Assembly (NCBI GenBank): GCA_018241685.1
Contig: JAFEDJ010000031.1
Coordinates: forward strand, 62,001 to 126,000
Origin: Pseudomonadota bacterium
GTDB lineage: Bacteria; Pseudomonadota; Gammaproteobacteria; Burkholderiales; Rhodocyclaceae
Direction of reading: 5' to 3'
DNA: 64,000 bases
Positions 34,386-43,444 of the stretch are shown piece by piece. The position numbers and the translations under genes were made by a program. The notes under the pieces are model-generated. The model was not told where the DNA came from, did no database searches, and was given only the letters and a program-made list of their open reading frames with translations. Within the stretch, counting starts at the first letter, position 1. Every line of letters starts with the position of its first letter.

Positions 34386-35231
34386 TCAAGGAATCTCGTA
34401 CTCCAGTTCGAACTTGGCTCCGTCATCCAGGCCCAGCACTTCAACCAGATAAGGCATCACCTTCTTCAGTGTTTCCGGCAGCGTCCACGGCGGATTGATG
34501 ATAAACAAGCCACTGCCGTGCATGCCGAAGCCGTCTTCCGACGGTTTCTGCACGTCCAGGCTCACGTTCAGCCAACTGGTGATCGGCAGGCGCTTGAGCT
34601 TGTCGGCCAGTTCCCGCGACTGCATCGACTGCAGCTTCGGGTACCACACCACGTAGGTGCCGGTCGCAAAGCGACGCAGGCTCTCCTTCAGCATCGAAAT
34701 CACCGTCCGGTAGTCGGTCTTCACCTCGTACGGCGGGTCGATCAGGACCAGCGCCCGGCGACTCGGCGGCGGCAGGAAGGCATTGATGCCGGTAAAGCCG
34801 TCCTGCTCGAGGATCAGCGCCTTACTCCCGGAGCTCTCGAAGGTCTGCTGCAACAGCCGGTTGTCGGCCGGATGCAGCTCGAACAACCGCATGCGGTCAT
34901 CCGGCCGCAGGATCGCCGCAGCGCAGCACGGAGAACCGGGGTACAGACGCAGACGGCCGTCCGTGTTCAGATCACGCACGACTTTCAGGTACTCCCGCAG
35001 CTCCTTCGGCACATCCTTGCGACCGAGGAGGCGCGCGACGCCCTCTTCATATTCCGCGTTCTTGCGTGCAAACGCCTCCTCGAGGGAATAGCAGCCGGCA
35101 CCGGCATGGGTGTCGATATACCAGTAAGGCTTGTCCTTCTGGTTGAAGTATTCCAGCAACTGGACAAGCACGAAGTGCTTGAGCACGTCGGCGTGGTTGC
35201 CTGCGTGGAAGGCATGGCGGTAACTCAGCAT
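34386..35231 (-). CDS. rlmJ: 23S rRNA (adenine(2030)-N6)-methyltransferase
   Basis: 281 residues from the ATG at 35231. The N-terminal MLSYRHAFHAGNHADVLKH is the RlmJ signature. The catalytic DPPY motif (LVLIDPPYEV) and a SAM-binding DTHAGAGCY segment near residue 46 are present. The protein methylates A2030 of 23S rRNA during ribosome assembly. The start at 35231 gives the family length (280) and is preferred over a start six codons upstream. It has its own unit and is convergent with the CoA-transferase gene. Confidence 0.95.
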   Translation of the reverse strand: MLSYRHAFHAGNHADVLKHFVLVQLLEYFNQKDKPYWYIDTHAGAGCYSLEEAFARKNAEYEEGVARLLGRKDVPKELREYLKVVRDLNTDGRLRLYPGSPCCAAAILRPDDRMRLFELHPADNRLLQQTFESSGSKALILEQDGFTGINAFLPPPSRRALVLIDPPYEVKTDYRTVISMLKESLRRFATGTYVVWYPKLQSMQSRELADKLKRLPITSWLNVSLDVQKPSEDGFGMHGSGLFIINPPWTLPETLKKVMPYLVEVLGLDDGAKFELEYEIP

Positions 35232-35310
35232 GGCGGATGCACCCGGCAACGGGACGAAAGATCAGGGGCGCGATGTTAACACCTCGCCCGCCCTGCCGCC
35301 TCTCCAACGA

Positions 35311-35667
35311 TCACTCCGGCGCGTCGTATTTGCGGCGCGAGCCACGGAAACGGTCGACCGGATACTTGGCGGCATTCTTCACCAGCTTGGTGCGGGCTGC
35401 GGCCTCAAGATCGATACCGGCCCGATCCGCGATCAGGAGCAAGTACAGCAACACATCCGCACATTCGTCCTCCAGCGCCTCTCGCCCGTACAGATCAAGT
35501 GGCAATGCGGCGATCTCGTCGTCGCTCTTCCATTGCGTCAGCTCCAGCAACTCGCCGGCCTCCAGGTTGAGGGACACGATCAGATTGCGCAGGGAATGGA
35601 ACTGGGACCAATCCCGCTCATCCCTAAACGCCAACACCAGCCGTGTCAGTTCATCCAGCTCCGCCAT
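35311..35667 (-). CDS. MazG-like nucleotide pyrophosphohydrolase (RS21-C6 type)
   Basis: 118 residues from the ATG at 35667, with AAAGG six bases further upstream; longer starts at 35673 and 35718 are possible. The all-alpha NTP pyrophosphatase fold is indicated by LEAGELLELTQW (metal-binding Glu pair) and by EDECADVLLYLLLIADRAGID (E...ExxD pattern). The family (also called dCTPase or RS21-C6) hydrolyses dCTP and modified nucleotides to monophosphates. Single gene. The last residues YPVDRFRGSRRKY match the KYP-containing tail common in this group. Confidence 0.88.
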   Translation of the reverse strand: MAELDELTRLVLAFRDERDWSQFHSLRNLIVSLNLEAGELLELTQWKSDDEIAALPLDLYGREALEDECADVLLYLLLIADRAGIDLEAAARTKLVKNAAKYPVDRFRGSRRKYDAPE

Positions 35668-35884
35668 TTCCATCCTTTCATCAAGAAAACGCCAAGGCAG
35701 CACCGCTGTGACCGGCATTTTTCAACGCATTTTGGCAAGAATGCTAAGCCCTTATTTCGGCACGGGAAATGTATCAAAACGCTACGCTTTCCCCTTGCAC
35801 TGGACCGTCACCCTGTTATTATGGCGCGCTCTTTGGCCGGCCATTCGGCGGCACGGTCGAGACTCAACTAAAACAGGAAAGCAT

Positions 35885-36415
35885 ATGCCGATTTACCGCC
35901 TCGGAGAGCGCGCTCCACAACTGGAGGAGGGGGTCTGGATCGCGGACAACGCCACCGTCATCGGTGACGTGCATCTCGGCCCCAATGTCAACGTGTGGTT
36001 CGGCGCGATTCTGCGCGGCGACAACGACCCGATCAACGTCGGCGAGAACACCAACATCCAGGATGGCGCTGTTCTTCACACCGACGACGGTGTGCCGCTC
36101 GACATCGCCCGTGACGTTACGATCGGCCACAAGGCCATGCTCCACGGCTGTACGGTCGGGGAAGGCACGTTGATCGGCATCAACGCGGTCGTCCTCAACC
36201 GGGCCGTGATCGGCAAGCACTGTCTGATTGGTGCCAACTCGCTGATCCCGGAGGGCAAGGTCATCCCCGATCGATCGCTGGTCTGCGGCTCACCCGGACG
36301 GATCATTCGCGAACTCACCGACCACGAAATCGGACGCCTCAAGGCGAGCGCCGACGGCTACGTAAAAAACGCGCTCCGATACCAGGCCGAGTTGGTGGAA
36401 CTCAAGGACGAGTGA
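35885..36415 (+). CDS. Gamma-class carbonic anhydrase-like hexapeptide protein (YrdA/CaiE/PaaY type)
   Basis: 176 residues from the ATG at 35885; the upstream open frame to 35237 is not coding. The left-handed beta-helix shows hexapeptide repeats (NATVIGDVHLGPNVNVWFGA and following). The zinc-binding His pattern of gamma carbonic anhydrases is present: VLHTDDG and IGHKAMLHGC hold the three histidines. A short C-terminal helix ends in LVELKDE. It acts as a trimer in the cytoplasm. Members include active carbonic anhydrases and thioesterase PaaY. The activity cannot be decided, but the metal site is intact. Confidence 0.93.
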   Translation: MPIYRLGERAPQLEEGVWIADNATVIGDVHLGPNVNVWFGAILRGDNDPINVGENTNIQDGAVLHTDDGVPLDIARDVTIGHKAMLHGCTVGEGTLIGINAVVLNRAVIGKHCLIGANSLIPEGKVIPDRSLVCGSPGRIIRELTDHEIGRLKASADGYVKNALRYQAELVELKDE

Positions 36416-36441
36416 ACCTGAGCAGCAAGCCCGTGACTTGC

Positions 36442-37302
36442 TCAGAACAACGTGAGCATGACCGGCTGGTGGTCTGACGCTGCTGTGGCCTGATTGACGG
36501 CTACCGAGTCGATCTTGTCCACCAGATCGGTGCTGACGAAAAAGAAGTCGCAGCAATAGGGCCGATCCGGCCACTCTGCCCCGTTGAGGCCGACTGAGCA
36601 CAAATGCGGGATGTCGCCGTAGCAAGCGGGCCATGCGTCGGCCCATTCAGGGCCAGCTTGGCCCTTCAGCGTCATGCGGTAATACGCCTGGCTACCCGGT
36701 TCGCAATTGAAGTCACCGCAGATGATGGCCGACAGCGGACGTGGCCAACTGCGGAACGGGGAATCTTCATCGGCCGCCTCGCCCTGAGGCTGCCCGGCCA
36801 CGCTTTCCCGCACCTCACGGATCTCGGCCTGCAACTCGCGCAGGGCGTCGATCTGCGCCGAACGCTGCACCACGGAGTAATACTCCAGATGCGTGTTCAA
36901 GACCCGGATCGGCCCCGCCGGCCCGGATACAACCAGTTCCAGGCACACCCGCGGCATGCTCGGCACACCGGCATCCGGCGGGCGCGGCAGGCTGTGACGG
37001 AACACCTGCCCCACGGGCAAGCGGGACAAAGTCAAATTGCCGAAAAGGTTACGGCCACCAGCGCCGTCCGGCATATCCACGCCGGCGGCGAAATGCGCGC
37101 TGTAACCCGGAAATGCAGCAGCCAGCACCGCAACCTGATCCACTGGCGTCTGCCCCTGCAGGGCCGCGAAGCCTACGGCCACCTCCTGCAGACACAACAC
37201 GTCGAACTCACCCAGCATGCGGATCGCCGCAATACTGCGGACAAGGTCCACCTCGCCATCGGCGCCCCGTCCCCACTGAATGTTCCAGCTCAGTACCTTC
37301 AT
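36442..37302 (-). CDS. Endonuclease/exonuclease/phosphatase (EEP)-family protein
   Basis: 286 residues from the ATG at 37302 (MKVLSWNIQWG). EEP motifs: SWNIQWGRG, CLQEVAVG (metal-binding Glu), LNTHLEYYS, ICGDFNCEP, and a final SDHQPVMLTLF, the full catalytic set for a Mg-dependent phosphodiesterase. Substrates in this superfamily include DNA, phospholipids and phosphoinositides; this one is cytoplasmic by lack of signal. Divergent from the HDOD gene with 258 bases between. It is probably a DNA- or nucleotide-directed phosphodiesterase; the substrate is unknown. Confidence 0.88.
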   Translation of the reverse strand: MKVLSWNIQWGRGADGEVDLVRSIAAIRMLGEFDVLCLQEVAVGFAALQGQTPVDQVAVLAAAFPGYSAHFAAGVDMPDGAGGRNLFGNLTLSRLPVGQVFRHSLPRPPDAGVPSMPRVCLELVVSGPAGPIRVLNTHLEYYSVVQRSAQIDALRELQAEIREVRESVAGQPQGEAADEDSPFRSWPRPLSAIICGDFNCEPGSQAYYRMTLKGQAGPEWADAWPACYGDIPHLCSVGLNGAEWPDRPYCCDFFFVSTDLVDKIDSVAVNQATAASDHQPVMLTLF

Positions 37303-37560
37303 AGACAAGCCTGTTCTCCATGATTTCCGACCCGCGACCACCACATATCCCGAATCGGTTTTTCGCAGAATAGCAAAGCTGTCATCGCACCTCCCTCCAT
37401 ATCCTCGCGGCTCCGTGCTCAAATCCCGCAAAGCGTTCAAGTGGCTGATCAAAACGGGATTTTTGTCACGCTCGGAGCTGACCCGAAAATTGCCCCCACA
37501 CCTAAAGTGAGGCCGACAGATGCCGTTAAGCTTTCGGACTTCGCCTATTCCATCGAACCT

Positions 37561-38412
37561 ATGAGCACCCCCCAGGAACTAGTCGCCTGTGTCGAGAAGC
37601 TTGCGAGCCTGCCCGCGATCTACCACCGCATCCGGGACATCCTCGACGACCCTGACAGCTCGGTCCAGCAACTGGCCGAAACGGTATCCAGCGATCCGGC
37701 CATCACTGCCCGGGTGCTGCGCATCGTTAACAGCGCCTTGTACGGATTCCCGGGCAAGATCGAGACAGTGGTGCGAGCGGTCAACCTGATGGGCATGCAG
37801 CAGATTCACGACCTCATCCTGAGTACCGCCGTCATCTCCGCCTTATCGTCGATTCAACCGCCGCAGCTACCCTTGATGCGCTTCTGGAAAGGCTGCGTGT
37901 TCCGCGGCCTGGCCGCCCGTTCTGCTGCTCAACGGCTCGGCGTCGGTGATCCGGAACGCCTGTTCATCGAAGGCCTGCTCGCCGATATCGGCCATCTGGT
38001 GATGTATCAGGCCGTGCCCGACCTCTGCCGGACAGCACTTGAGAAGGCGCAGAGCAGCGGCCTTCCTCTCTACGAGACGGAGCAGTCCATCATCGGCTGC
38101 AACCATGCCGAAGTCGGTGCGGCGCTGGCCTCCGCCTGGAGCCTGCCTCCCAGCTTCGCGACCGTCATCGGAGCGCAGTTGATGCCGGCCCTCGGTGGCT
38201 CGCATGCCACCGAAGCCGCACTGCTGCATGTAGCGAATCAGATCCAGGCAACCGACGAGTTCGACGAGCCTGACCAGATCGCACTCGGTCTGCTGGACCC
38301 CGTCGCCATTGCGCGGCTCGACATAGATGCATCACAACTTGCCGCGGTCCGGGCTCAGGCCCGGAGCGAATCACCGGCGGTCATCGCCCTCTTCTTCCCG
38401 ACTCAGCCCTGA
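37561..38412 (+). CDS. HDOD-domain signalling protein
   Basis: 283 residues from the ATG at 37561; the open frame begins at 37441 (GTG) but the HDOD homology starts just after the chosen ATG. The domain spans most of the protein: SLPAIYHRIRDILDDPDSSV, SDPAITARVLRIVNSALYG, RAVNLMGMQQIHDLILSTAV and the FIEGLLADIGHLVMYQA helix are typical. HDOD domains are HD-like but usually lack the full catalytic HD pair. They are found in stress, motility and stringent-response signalling. It is alone, with no attached GGDEF, EAL or receiver domain. Partners unknown. Confidence 0.88.
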   Translation: MSTPQELVACVEKLASLPAIYHRIRDILDDPDSSVQQLAETVSSDPAITARVLRIVNSALYGFPGKIETVVRAVNLMGMQQIHDLILSTAVISALSSIQPPQLPLMRFWKGCVFRGLAARSAAQRLGVGDPERLFIEGLLADIGHLVMYQAVPDLCRTALEKAQSSGLPLYETEQSIIGCNHAEVGAALASAWSLPPSFATVIGAQLMPALGGSHATEAALLHVANQIQATDEFDEPDQIALGLLDPVAIARLDIDASQLAAVRAQARSESPAVIALFFPTQP

Positions 38413-38419
38413 GCCCACT

Positions 38420-38617
38420 TCAGGCCAGCCTGAAAGCGGTTTCGAGGGCGTCGCCGACCCTGAGCTGCTCTCGCCATACAAGGGTTGTGGTCGGCTCCAT
38501 GCTGCCGTAGCGATGGGAAACCCAACCCACCATCGGCTCCTCCACGTCCTGCAGGATGCTGACAGTCCAATCCAGCGGTAGCGTCATGCGCAGACACATC
38601 GGTCCGGTGGCGATCAT
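38420..38617 (-). pseudogene. Possible remnant of a heparinase II/III-like polysaccharide lyase (C-terminus only)
   Basis: 65-codon frame directly after the porin stop (21 bases). The stretch GWVSHRYGSMEPTTTLVW closely resembles the C-terminal motif of heparinase II/III-family lyases (GW-S--[FY]-V-EPT-TL-W), whose intact enzymes are over 600 residues. No other part of that enzyme is visible upstream, where the frame runs in antisense-like shadow through the porin gene. No ribosome binding site is seen. It may be a degenerate 3' end left by a deletion, or an unrelated small protein. Assignment is tentative. Confidence 0.35.
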
Positions 38618-38637
38618 CGTGCGCGGCGTCAGCGCTG

Positions 38638-40005
38638 TCAGAACTCCGCGTGGACGCGTACCGCGAAGAAGTTGGCCGGCCCCCGGTCGGCGTTGTAGCC
38701 CGGGTTCCACATGCGTTGTGCGTCCGCAGTCACGTAGAGGCTTTTCCACACATTGAAACTGTAGTACGCCTCGACGATCTGCTCCGGCTGGTAGTTCAGG
38801 CCGCCGTCGCCGAGAAAGAAGGACAGGCCTCCTGCCTCCAGGTAGCGACGGCGGTCCAGGGACAGGGCATTGCGGGCATAGCCGACCCCGACCGTATCCG
38901 CTGCACGCCCCCAGCGGTTGCCCTTCAAGGACAAGCCGGTGCCGATCGAGCTATCGGTTTCGGTGAATGCGAAGGTCTCACTGCGCCCGTCGGCCTTCAT
39001 CGCACGCAGGAAGAAACCCAGGTCGGTGGAGATCGCCTGCTCCAGGTTGATCCCCAGGCCGAACTTGATCTGATCGCCATGGCGCACAGCCAGGATCGCC
39101 TGCGGGTCCGCATCCGGATTGGCACGCAGATAGGTTAGCGCGTCATCGAAGCGGGCCAGCCGTGCCCGGTTGCGCCAGGCCAGCACGCGTAGCTTGCCGG
39201 GCTGGCCATACAGCGTGTGGGCGCGCTCCACCTCGATCTGGTCGCCATAGTGCTTGCCGATGCGCGAATCGATGGGGAGCATGTTGGGCTCCTGCGGGCC
39301 CGTCATCCGGCCGATGCGCACCGCCCAGTCATCCTGGTACCACTCGAGCGCATAACCCCAGCCGAAACCCCGCGCGTCGGCGGCGTAGTCGTAGGCCAGC
39401 GGCGCCATGAACGCAGCGTTCATGAAATGGACGCGGGGATCCTTGGCGTAGATGTTGTCGTCAAACACATCGAGCAACGAGAAATTGCCAACCGTCAGCA
39501 CCACACGGTTCTTGTCCACGAAGCCCGCCATCTGGTTCAGGTCGCCGTCCTGATGCTCCTGCTCGCCGCCCAGCCCCCAGGTCTGGCGCAGGAACAGGCG
39601 CTGACGGTAGGACTTCGGGCGGGAGCCGGCGGTCCGCGTCAGCTCCCCGTTGGTGAATGCCGCGGTTCCCTCCAGGTTGGAAAACGGCCGCCCCTGGGTT
39701 TCCTCGCCGTTGAAGTACAGCTCGCCGCCAGTCCATGGGCGGAAGCCCAGGAAGGCGGTGGCGGTCGCCGTGTAGCTCTTGTCGTGGTCGGCGGTCAGAC
39801 TGTTGCGGCCACTGTAGTCGGCATGGAAGGCCGGCTTGTTCTGCCACACGTAGGTCGTCTGGAAACGGGCGGTCCACGCCTCGGTATCGATGGATTCGGC
39901 GTGGGCCTGGACCGGCAGGTACAAGCTGGCGAGAACCGCAGCAGCCAGCGCGGCCAGGGGCTGACGAGCCCCACGCAGAGGGGCGGCAAACAGTTGAAAA
40001 GACAT
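38638..40005 (-). CDS. OprB-like carbohydrate porin
   Basis: 455 residues from the ATG at 40005 (MSFQLFAAPL); an upstream in-frame start at 40026 is possible. Signal peptide with Ala-rich core, ending QAHA. The mature protein has the alternating pattern of an outer membrane beta-barrel (GFRPWTGGELYFNGEE, RLFLRQTWG, FFLRAMKADG) and ends in F (RVHAEF), the classic C-terminal Phe for BAM recognition. The sequence style fits OprB carbohydrate-selective porins of about 450 residues. A hairpin at 40029-40051 lies in its leader. The remnant at 38420-38617 follows it, hinting at a former polysaccharide-use locus. Confidence 0.85.
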   Translation of the reverse strand: MSFQLFAAPLRGARQPLAALAAAVLASLYLPVQAHAESIDTEAWTARFQTTYVWQNKPAFHADYSGRNSLTADHDKSYTATATAFLGFRPWTGGELYFNGEETQGRPFSNLEGTAAFTNGELTRTAGSRPKSYRQRLFLRQTWGLGGEQEHQDGDLNQMAGFVDKNRVVLTVGNFSLLDVFDDNIYAKDPRVHFMNAAFMAPLAYDYAADARGFGWGYALEWYQDDWAVRIGRMTGPQEPNMLPIDSRIGKHYGDQIEVERAHTLYGQPGKLRVLAWRNRARLARFDDALTYLRANPDADPQAILAVRHGDQIKFGLGINLEQAISTDLGFFLRAMKADGRSETFAFTETDSSIGTGLSLKGNRWGRAADTVGVGYARNALSLDRRRYLEAGGLSFFLGDGGLNYQPEQIVEAYYSFNVWKSLYVTADAQRMWNPGYNADRGPANFFAVRVHAEF

Positions 40006-40028
40006 GGGGCAAGGTCCGGCAAGCACGT

Positions 40029-40051
40029 GAAGCCGGGCAGAACCCGGCTTC
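40029..40051. promoter_or_regulatory. Hairpin in the leader of the porin gene
   Basis: GAAGCCGGG (40029-40037) and CCCGGCTTC (40043-40051) pair perfectly, with a 5-base loop and a CAC/GTG extension. On the minus strand it lies 81 bases after the M14 peptidase stop (40133) and 23 bases before the porin start. There is no T-run, so it could be an attenuator, mRNA-stabilising stem or weak terminator. Confidence 0.45.
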
Positions 40052-40132
40052 GTGGAATGAAGGGTCGGCGGATTGTATGACTGTAATGTTACGGTTCATG
40101 GAGCCGGCACGAAGGGCCGGATCCAGCGGAGT

Positions 40133-41275
40133 TCAATCCGTCAGATGGCCGAGAATGGGGTTGAGCATCGCCGCACCGAGACATTTGCTGCGCTCGCCGC
40201 TCCAGCCACTCAGGCCGTCCGGCAGGTTCGCATTGTCCTTGAACGGCATCTCCAGGGTCAGGGACACGCAGCCGAAGCGGTGGGCCACCCATTTCGAGGC
40301 GAGGCTTAGCAATTCGTCCTTGAAACGCCCGCTGAGATAGCCGTGCTCGGTCTGGAAGTCCGGGCTCGCCGCCTGGAAACGCTCGACGAAGCGCGCCTGG
40401 CGGGCCTTCTGTTCATCCGAGAAACCCGGCACCTCCTCGGCGGTGGAAAAGAACACATAGGGCAGCGCTTCGTCCCCATGGATGTCGAGGAAAAGTTCGA
40501 CGCCCCTCGCCTCCATCGCCTGGCGCACCAGCAATACCTCAGGGCTGCGCTCGGCGCTCGGCTCGCGCCACTCCCGGTTGAGGTTGGCTCCGGCCGCGTT
40601 GGTACGCAGGTTGCCGCGGATCGCTCCGTCCGGGTTCATGTTCGGCACGATGTACAGCACCGCGTGTTCGCGGATGCGGCGGGCCACCGGATCGGCCGCG
40701 TCGAGCAGGCGTTCCAGCAGGCCCTCAACGAACCACTCGGCCATGCTCTCGCCCGGATGCTGGCGCGCGATGATCCACAGCGGCTGCTTGCCCGGCGCGG
40801 CGCGGCCGACGGTAACCAGGTCCAGGTCTCGCCCATCCACCGTCGCCCCCAGGTTCGTCACCGACGCAAACGGCGACATTTCGACCCGCCCCAGCAGATC
40901 CAGGTGGCGCTCATGGGAATACGGCTCGAAGTAGGCGTAGTAGACGCTGTTACGCTCCGGCGTGTGCTCAACGATCAGTTGCCCGTTCTCATAACGGGTC
41001 GAGCTGATGCGGAACCAGTGGCGGCGGTCGTAGGACGCCACGCAGCGGTAGTCCGGCCAGCCGTCCGGGTAGGCGGCGTCGGCGGCGTTCTCGAACACCA
41101 TCCGCACGCCCTGCCCCGCTGCGCCATGCAGACGGAAATGGAACCACTGGCGGAAGGCCCCGTCGCCAGCCACGCCCTGGTCGGCACGCAGGCGCAGGCG
41201 GATGTCGTCCGGGCGCTCCACGGACAGCACCTCGATGGCGCCGGAGTCGAAGTTGCTGCTGATTCTGAGGGTCAT
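40133..41275 (-). CDS. M14-family carboxypeptidase, cytosolic (CCP) type
   Basis: 380 residues, no signal peptide. An N-terminal beta-sandwich (about residues 1-130), typical of cytosolic carboxypeptidases, is followed by the M14 catalytic domain. RQHPGESMAEW carries the zinc His and Glu, LDIHGDE the third zinc His, and SLTLEMPF the catalytic Glu; NPDGAIRGNLRTNAAGANLNREW is the arginine-binding segment. This is the family of eukaryotic AGTPBP1/CCP enzymes that remove C-terminal glutamates, with bacterial members of unknown substrate. It begins 7 bases after the DUF445 gene stop on the same strand, suggesting co-transcription. Confidence 0.9.
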   Translation of the reverse strand: MTLRISSNFDSGAIEVLSVERPDDIRLRLRADQGVAGDGAFRQWFHFRLHGAAGQGVRMVFENAADAAYPDGWPDYRCVASYDRRHWFRISSTRYENGQLIVEHTPERNSVYYAYFEPYSHERHLDLLGRVEMSPFASVTNLGATVDGRDLDLVTVGRAAPGKQPLWIIARQHPGESMAEWFVEGLLERLLDAADPVARRIREHAVLYIVPNMNPDGAIRGNLRTNAAGANLNREWREPSAERSPEVLLVRQAMEARGVELFLDIHGDEALPYVFFSTAEEVPGFSDEQKARQARFVERFQAASPDFQTEHGYLSGRFKDELLSLASKWVAHRFGCVSLTLEMPFKDNANLPDGLSGWSGERSKCLGAAMLNPILGHLTD

Positions 41276-41282
41276 GGCTGGA

Positions 41283-42551
41283 TCAGGTCAGGAGTTGGGT
41301 CACCGCGTACAAGGCCAGGCCGATGAGGCCGCCGACGAAGGTGCCGTTGAGACGGATGAACTGCAGGTCGCGGCCGACGCTGACTTCGATCTCGCGCACG
41401 AGATCCTCGTCGTTCCAGGCCCGGACGGTACTGGCGATATGGCCGGCCAAGCCCGTGCGCAGCTCTGGCGCCAGGCTTTCCACGGTCTTCTCCAGGTGCT
41501 CGTTGAGGGAGTCCCGCAGCGCCTCGTTGGCGGCCAGGCTGGTGCCGAGCGCCCCCGCTGCCGACGCGATGCGCTGGCGGATCATCGAGTCCGCGCTAGC
41601 CATGTCACGCCCCAGCCAGGCACGCAGTTCGTCCCACAGATCCCGCAAATACGTGCCCACCGCCGGATGGGCGAGAAACTCCCGCTTCATCTGGTCCACC
41701 TGGGCCCGGAAGGCTTCGTCGCTCTTGAGGCGCCCGACGTAGCGGGTCACCACCTCGTCGAAGGCCGCCCGGCGCGGATGCTCGGGATTCGTGGCGATGT
41801 CATTGAGCAGGCCGTGTACACCGGCGACGATGCCGGTCGCCACCTTGTCGCCCAGTTCGGTCGGATCGATGCCAACGAAACCGAGGGTCGCGACCACCTT
41901 CGGATATTCCCGCGCCGCCACGTCGAGAATCATGCTTGCGAAACTATGGCGCACGCCCGGCTCGTCCAGCCATTGGGCCAGCTTGTGGATACTCTCGTCG
42001 AGCAGGGCCTGGTGGCGCCCACCCTGGGTCAGCGCATCGAGAATGCCACCCATGCTGTCGGCCATGTCCAGGCTGCCCGCCCGCCGCCGCAGTGCATGCA
42101 GCACCAGCCGCCGGACGCGTGGATCGTCCATGAAGTCCAGGGACTCGGCCATCACCACTACCAACCGCTCGGCGAAGATGGTCGCGTTCTTCGGGTCCTT
42201 CAGCCAGCCGGCCAGCCGCTCGGCCGGATTGGCGCTGCGCAGGCGGGCCACCAGCGACGCGGTGTCGAGAAACTTGTCGCGGATGAACTCGGCGATGTTG
42301 TCGGCCAAGCGCGCCTTGTTGCGTGGCAGGATCGCCGTGTGGGGGATGGGCAACCCGAGCGGATGGCGGAACAAGGCCACCACCGCGAACCAATCCGCCA
42401 ACGCGCCTATCATCGCGGCTTCGGCAAATGCCGCCACCCACGGCCAGCCCTGTTGCCGGGCCAGCACGAACAAGGCCGCCACAGCGATCAAGGCCGCGAC
42501 GGCCACACCTTTCATACGCGCCAGTTGCGCGATCTTCTGCGGATTCGCCAC
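41283..42551 (-). CDS. DUF445-family membrane protein
   Basis: 422 residues. Two hydrophobic helices near the N-terminus (about residues 15-30 and 35-60) and one at the C-terminus (about 403-420) flank a long soluble helical part. The motif GALADWFAVVALFRHPLGLPIPHTAI with NIAEFI nearby is the hallmark of DUF445 (YjiN-like). The family is widespread but has no known function. It lies between yaaA (12 bases upstream) and the M14 peptidase (7 bases downstream) on the same strand, so the three probably form one transcript. Confidence 0.88.
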   Translation of the reverse strand: MANPQKIAQLARMKGVAVAALIAVAALFVLARQQGWPWVAAFAEAAMIGALADWFAVVALFRHPLGLPIPHTAILPRNKARLADNIAEFIRDKFLDTASLVARLRSANPAERLAGWLKDPKNATIFAERLVVVMAESLDFMDDPRVRRLVLHALRRRAGSLDMADSMGGILDALTQGGRHQALLDESIHKLAQWLDEPGVRHSFASMILDVAAREYPKVVATLGFVGIDPTELGDKVATGIVAGVHGLLNDIATNPEHPRRAAFDEVVTRYVGRLKSDEAFRAQVDQMKREFLAHPAVGTYLRDLWDELRAWLGRDMASADSMIRQRIASAAGALGTSLAANEALRDSLNEHLEKTVESLAPELRTGLAGHIASTVRAWNDEDLVREIEVSVGRDLQFIRLNGTFVGGLIGLALYAVTQLLT

Positions 42552-42563
42552 AACAAGCCCCCT

Positions 42564-43349
42564 TCAGTCCTGGCGCCGCCGGAAGACCCAGCGGTCGATG
42601 TCGGAAGCCTCGGCGGCAAAGGCGTAGCCGTCGAGGTCGAAGTCCTTTAGCTGGTCCACGTCCTCGACCCGTTGGGTGACCGCATACCGGGCCATCAAGC
42701 CGCGGGCACGCTTGGCGTAGAAGCTGATGATCTTGTAGCGCCCGCCCTTCCAGTCCTCGAAACCGATGTTGAGCAGGCGCCCCTTCAGCTGGGCCGGCTT
42801 GACCGACTTGAAGTATTCCTCGGAGGCCAGGTTGACCAGCACCGGCTCATGACCCGCCGCCTCATCCCGCGCCAGCAGGCGGTTCAGCGCCTCGGTCTGG
42901 GTCATGCCCCAGAAGGCGTACAGATCCTTGCCGCGGCCATTCTTGAAGCGGGTACCCATCTCCAGGCGATAGGGCTGCATCAGGTCCAGCGGCTTCAGCA
43001 GGCCGTAAAGACCGGACAGGATGCGCAGGTGCGCCTGGGCGTAATCCAGGTCGGCCTCGCCGAGGCTGCGCGCATCGAGCCCATCGTATACATCACCGTT
43101 GAAGGCCAGCACGGCCGGCTTCGCATTAGCCGGCGTGAACGGCTGCGACCAGTCGGCGTAGCGGGCCACATTGAGCGCCGCCAGCTGGTCGGACAGATCC
43201 ATCAGCTTGGCGACCTCGGCGTGGGACAGCTCGCGCAGGCCGGCGATCAGCTCGGCCGCGTCGTCCAGGTAATCGGGCTCAGTGAAGCGCGGGGTGGTGG
43301 GCGGCGTCTCGTAGTCGAGCGCCTTGGCGGGGGACAGCACAAAAATCAT
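42564..43349 (-). CDS. yaaA: Peroxide stress protein YaaA (DUF328/UPF0246)
   Basis: 261 residues, the usual length. The N-terminal [16 protein letters not shown] and the ending of the family ([17 protein letters not shown]) are characteristic. Central conserved segments include [11 protein letters not shown] and [24 protein letters not shown], and [18 protein letters not shown]. coli YaaA lowers free iron during hydrogen peroxide stress and binds DNA. It is the first of a three-gene minus-strand run with DUF445 and the M14 peptidase; the spacing is 12 bases. Confidence 0.95.
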   Translation of the reverse strand: MIFVLSPAKALDYETPPTTPRFTEPDYLDDAAELIAGLRELSHAEVAKLMDLSDQLAALNVARYADWSQPFTPANAKPAVLAFNGDVYDGLDARSLGEADLDYAQAHLRILSGLYGLLKPLDLMQPYRLEMGTRFKNGRGKDLYAFWGMTQTEALNRLLARDEAAGHEPVLVNLASEEYFKSVKPAQLKGRLLNIGFEDWKGGRYKIISFYAKRARGLMARYAVTQRVEDVDQLKDFDLDGYAFAAEASDIDRWVFRRRQD

Positions 43350-43444
43350 GGGGGCGACCCGGATTCTGAAATGCCGCGATTCTACTGCCTGCGGGCCTCA
43401 TTTCGGGTGCGAGATCCCTGCGACACGGGGCGCCGGCACCGCTC

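Noticed and set aside
41202..42650. A 482-codon plus-strand frame
   Set aside because: Antisense to the DUF445 gene with no recognisable domain.
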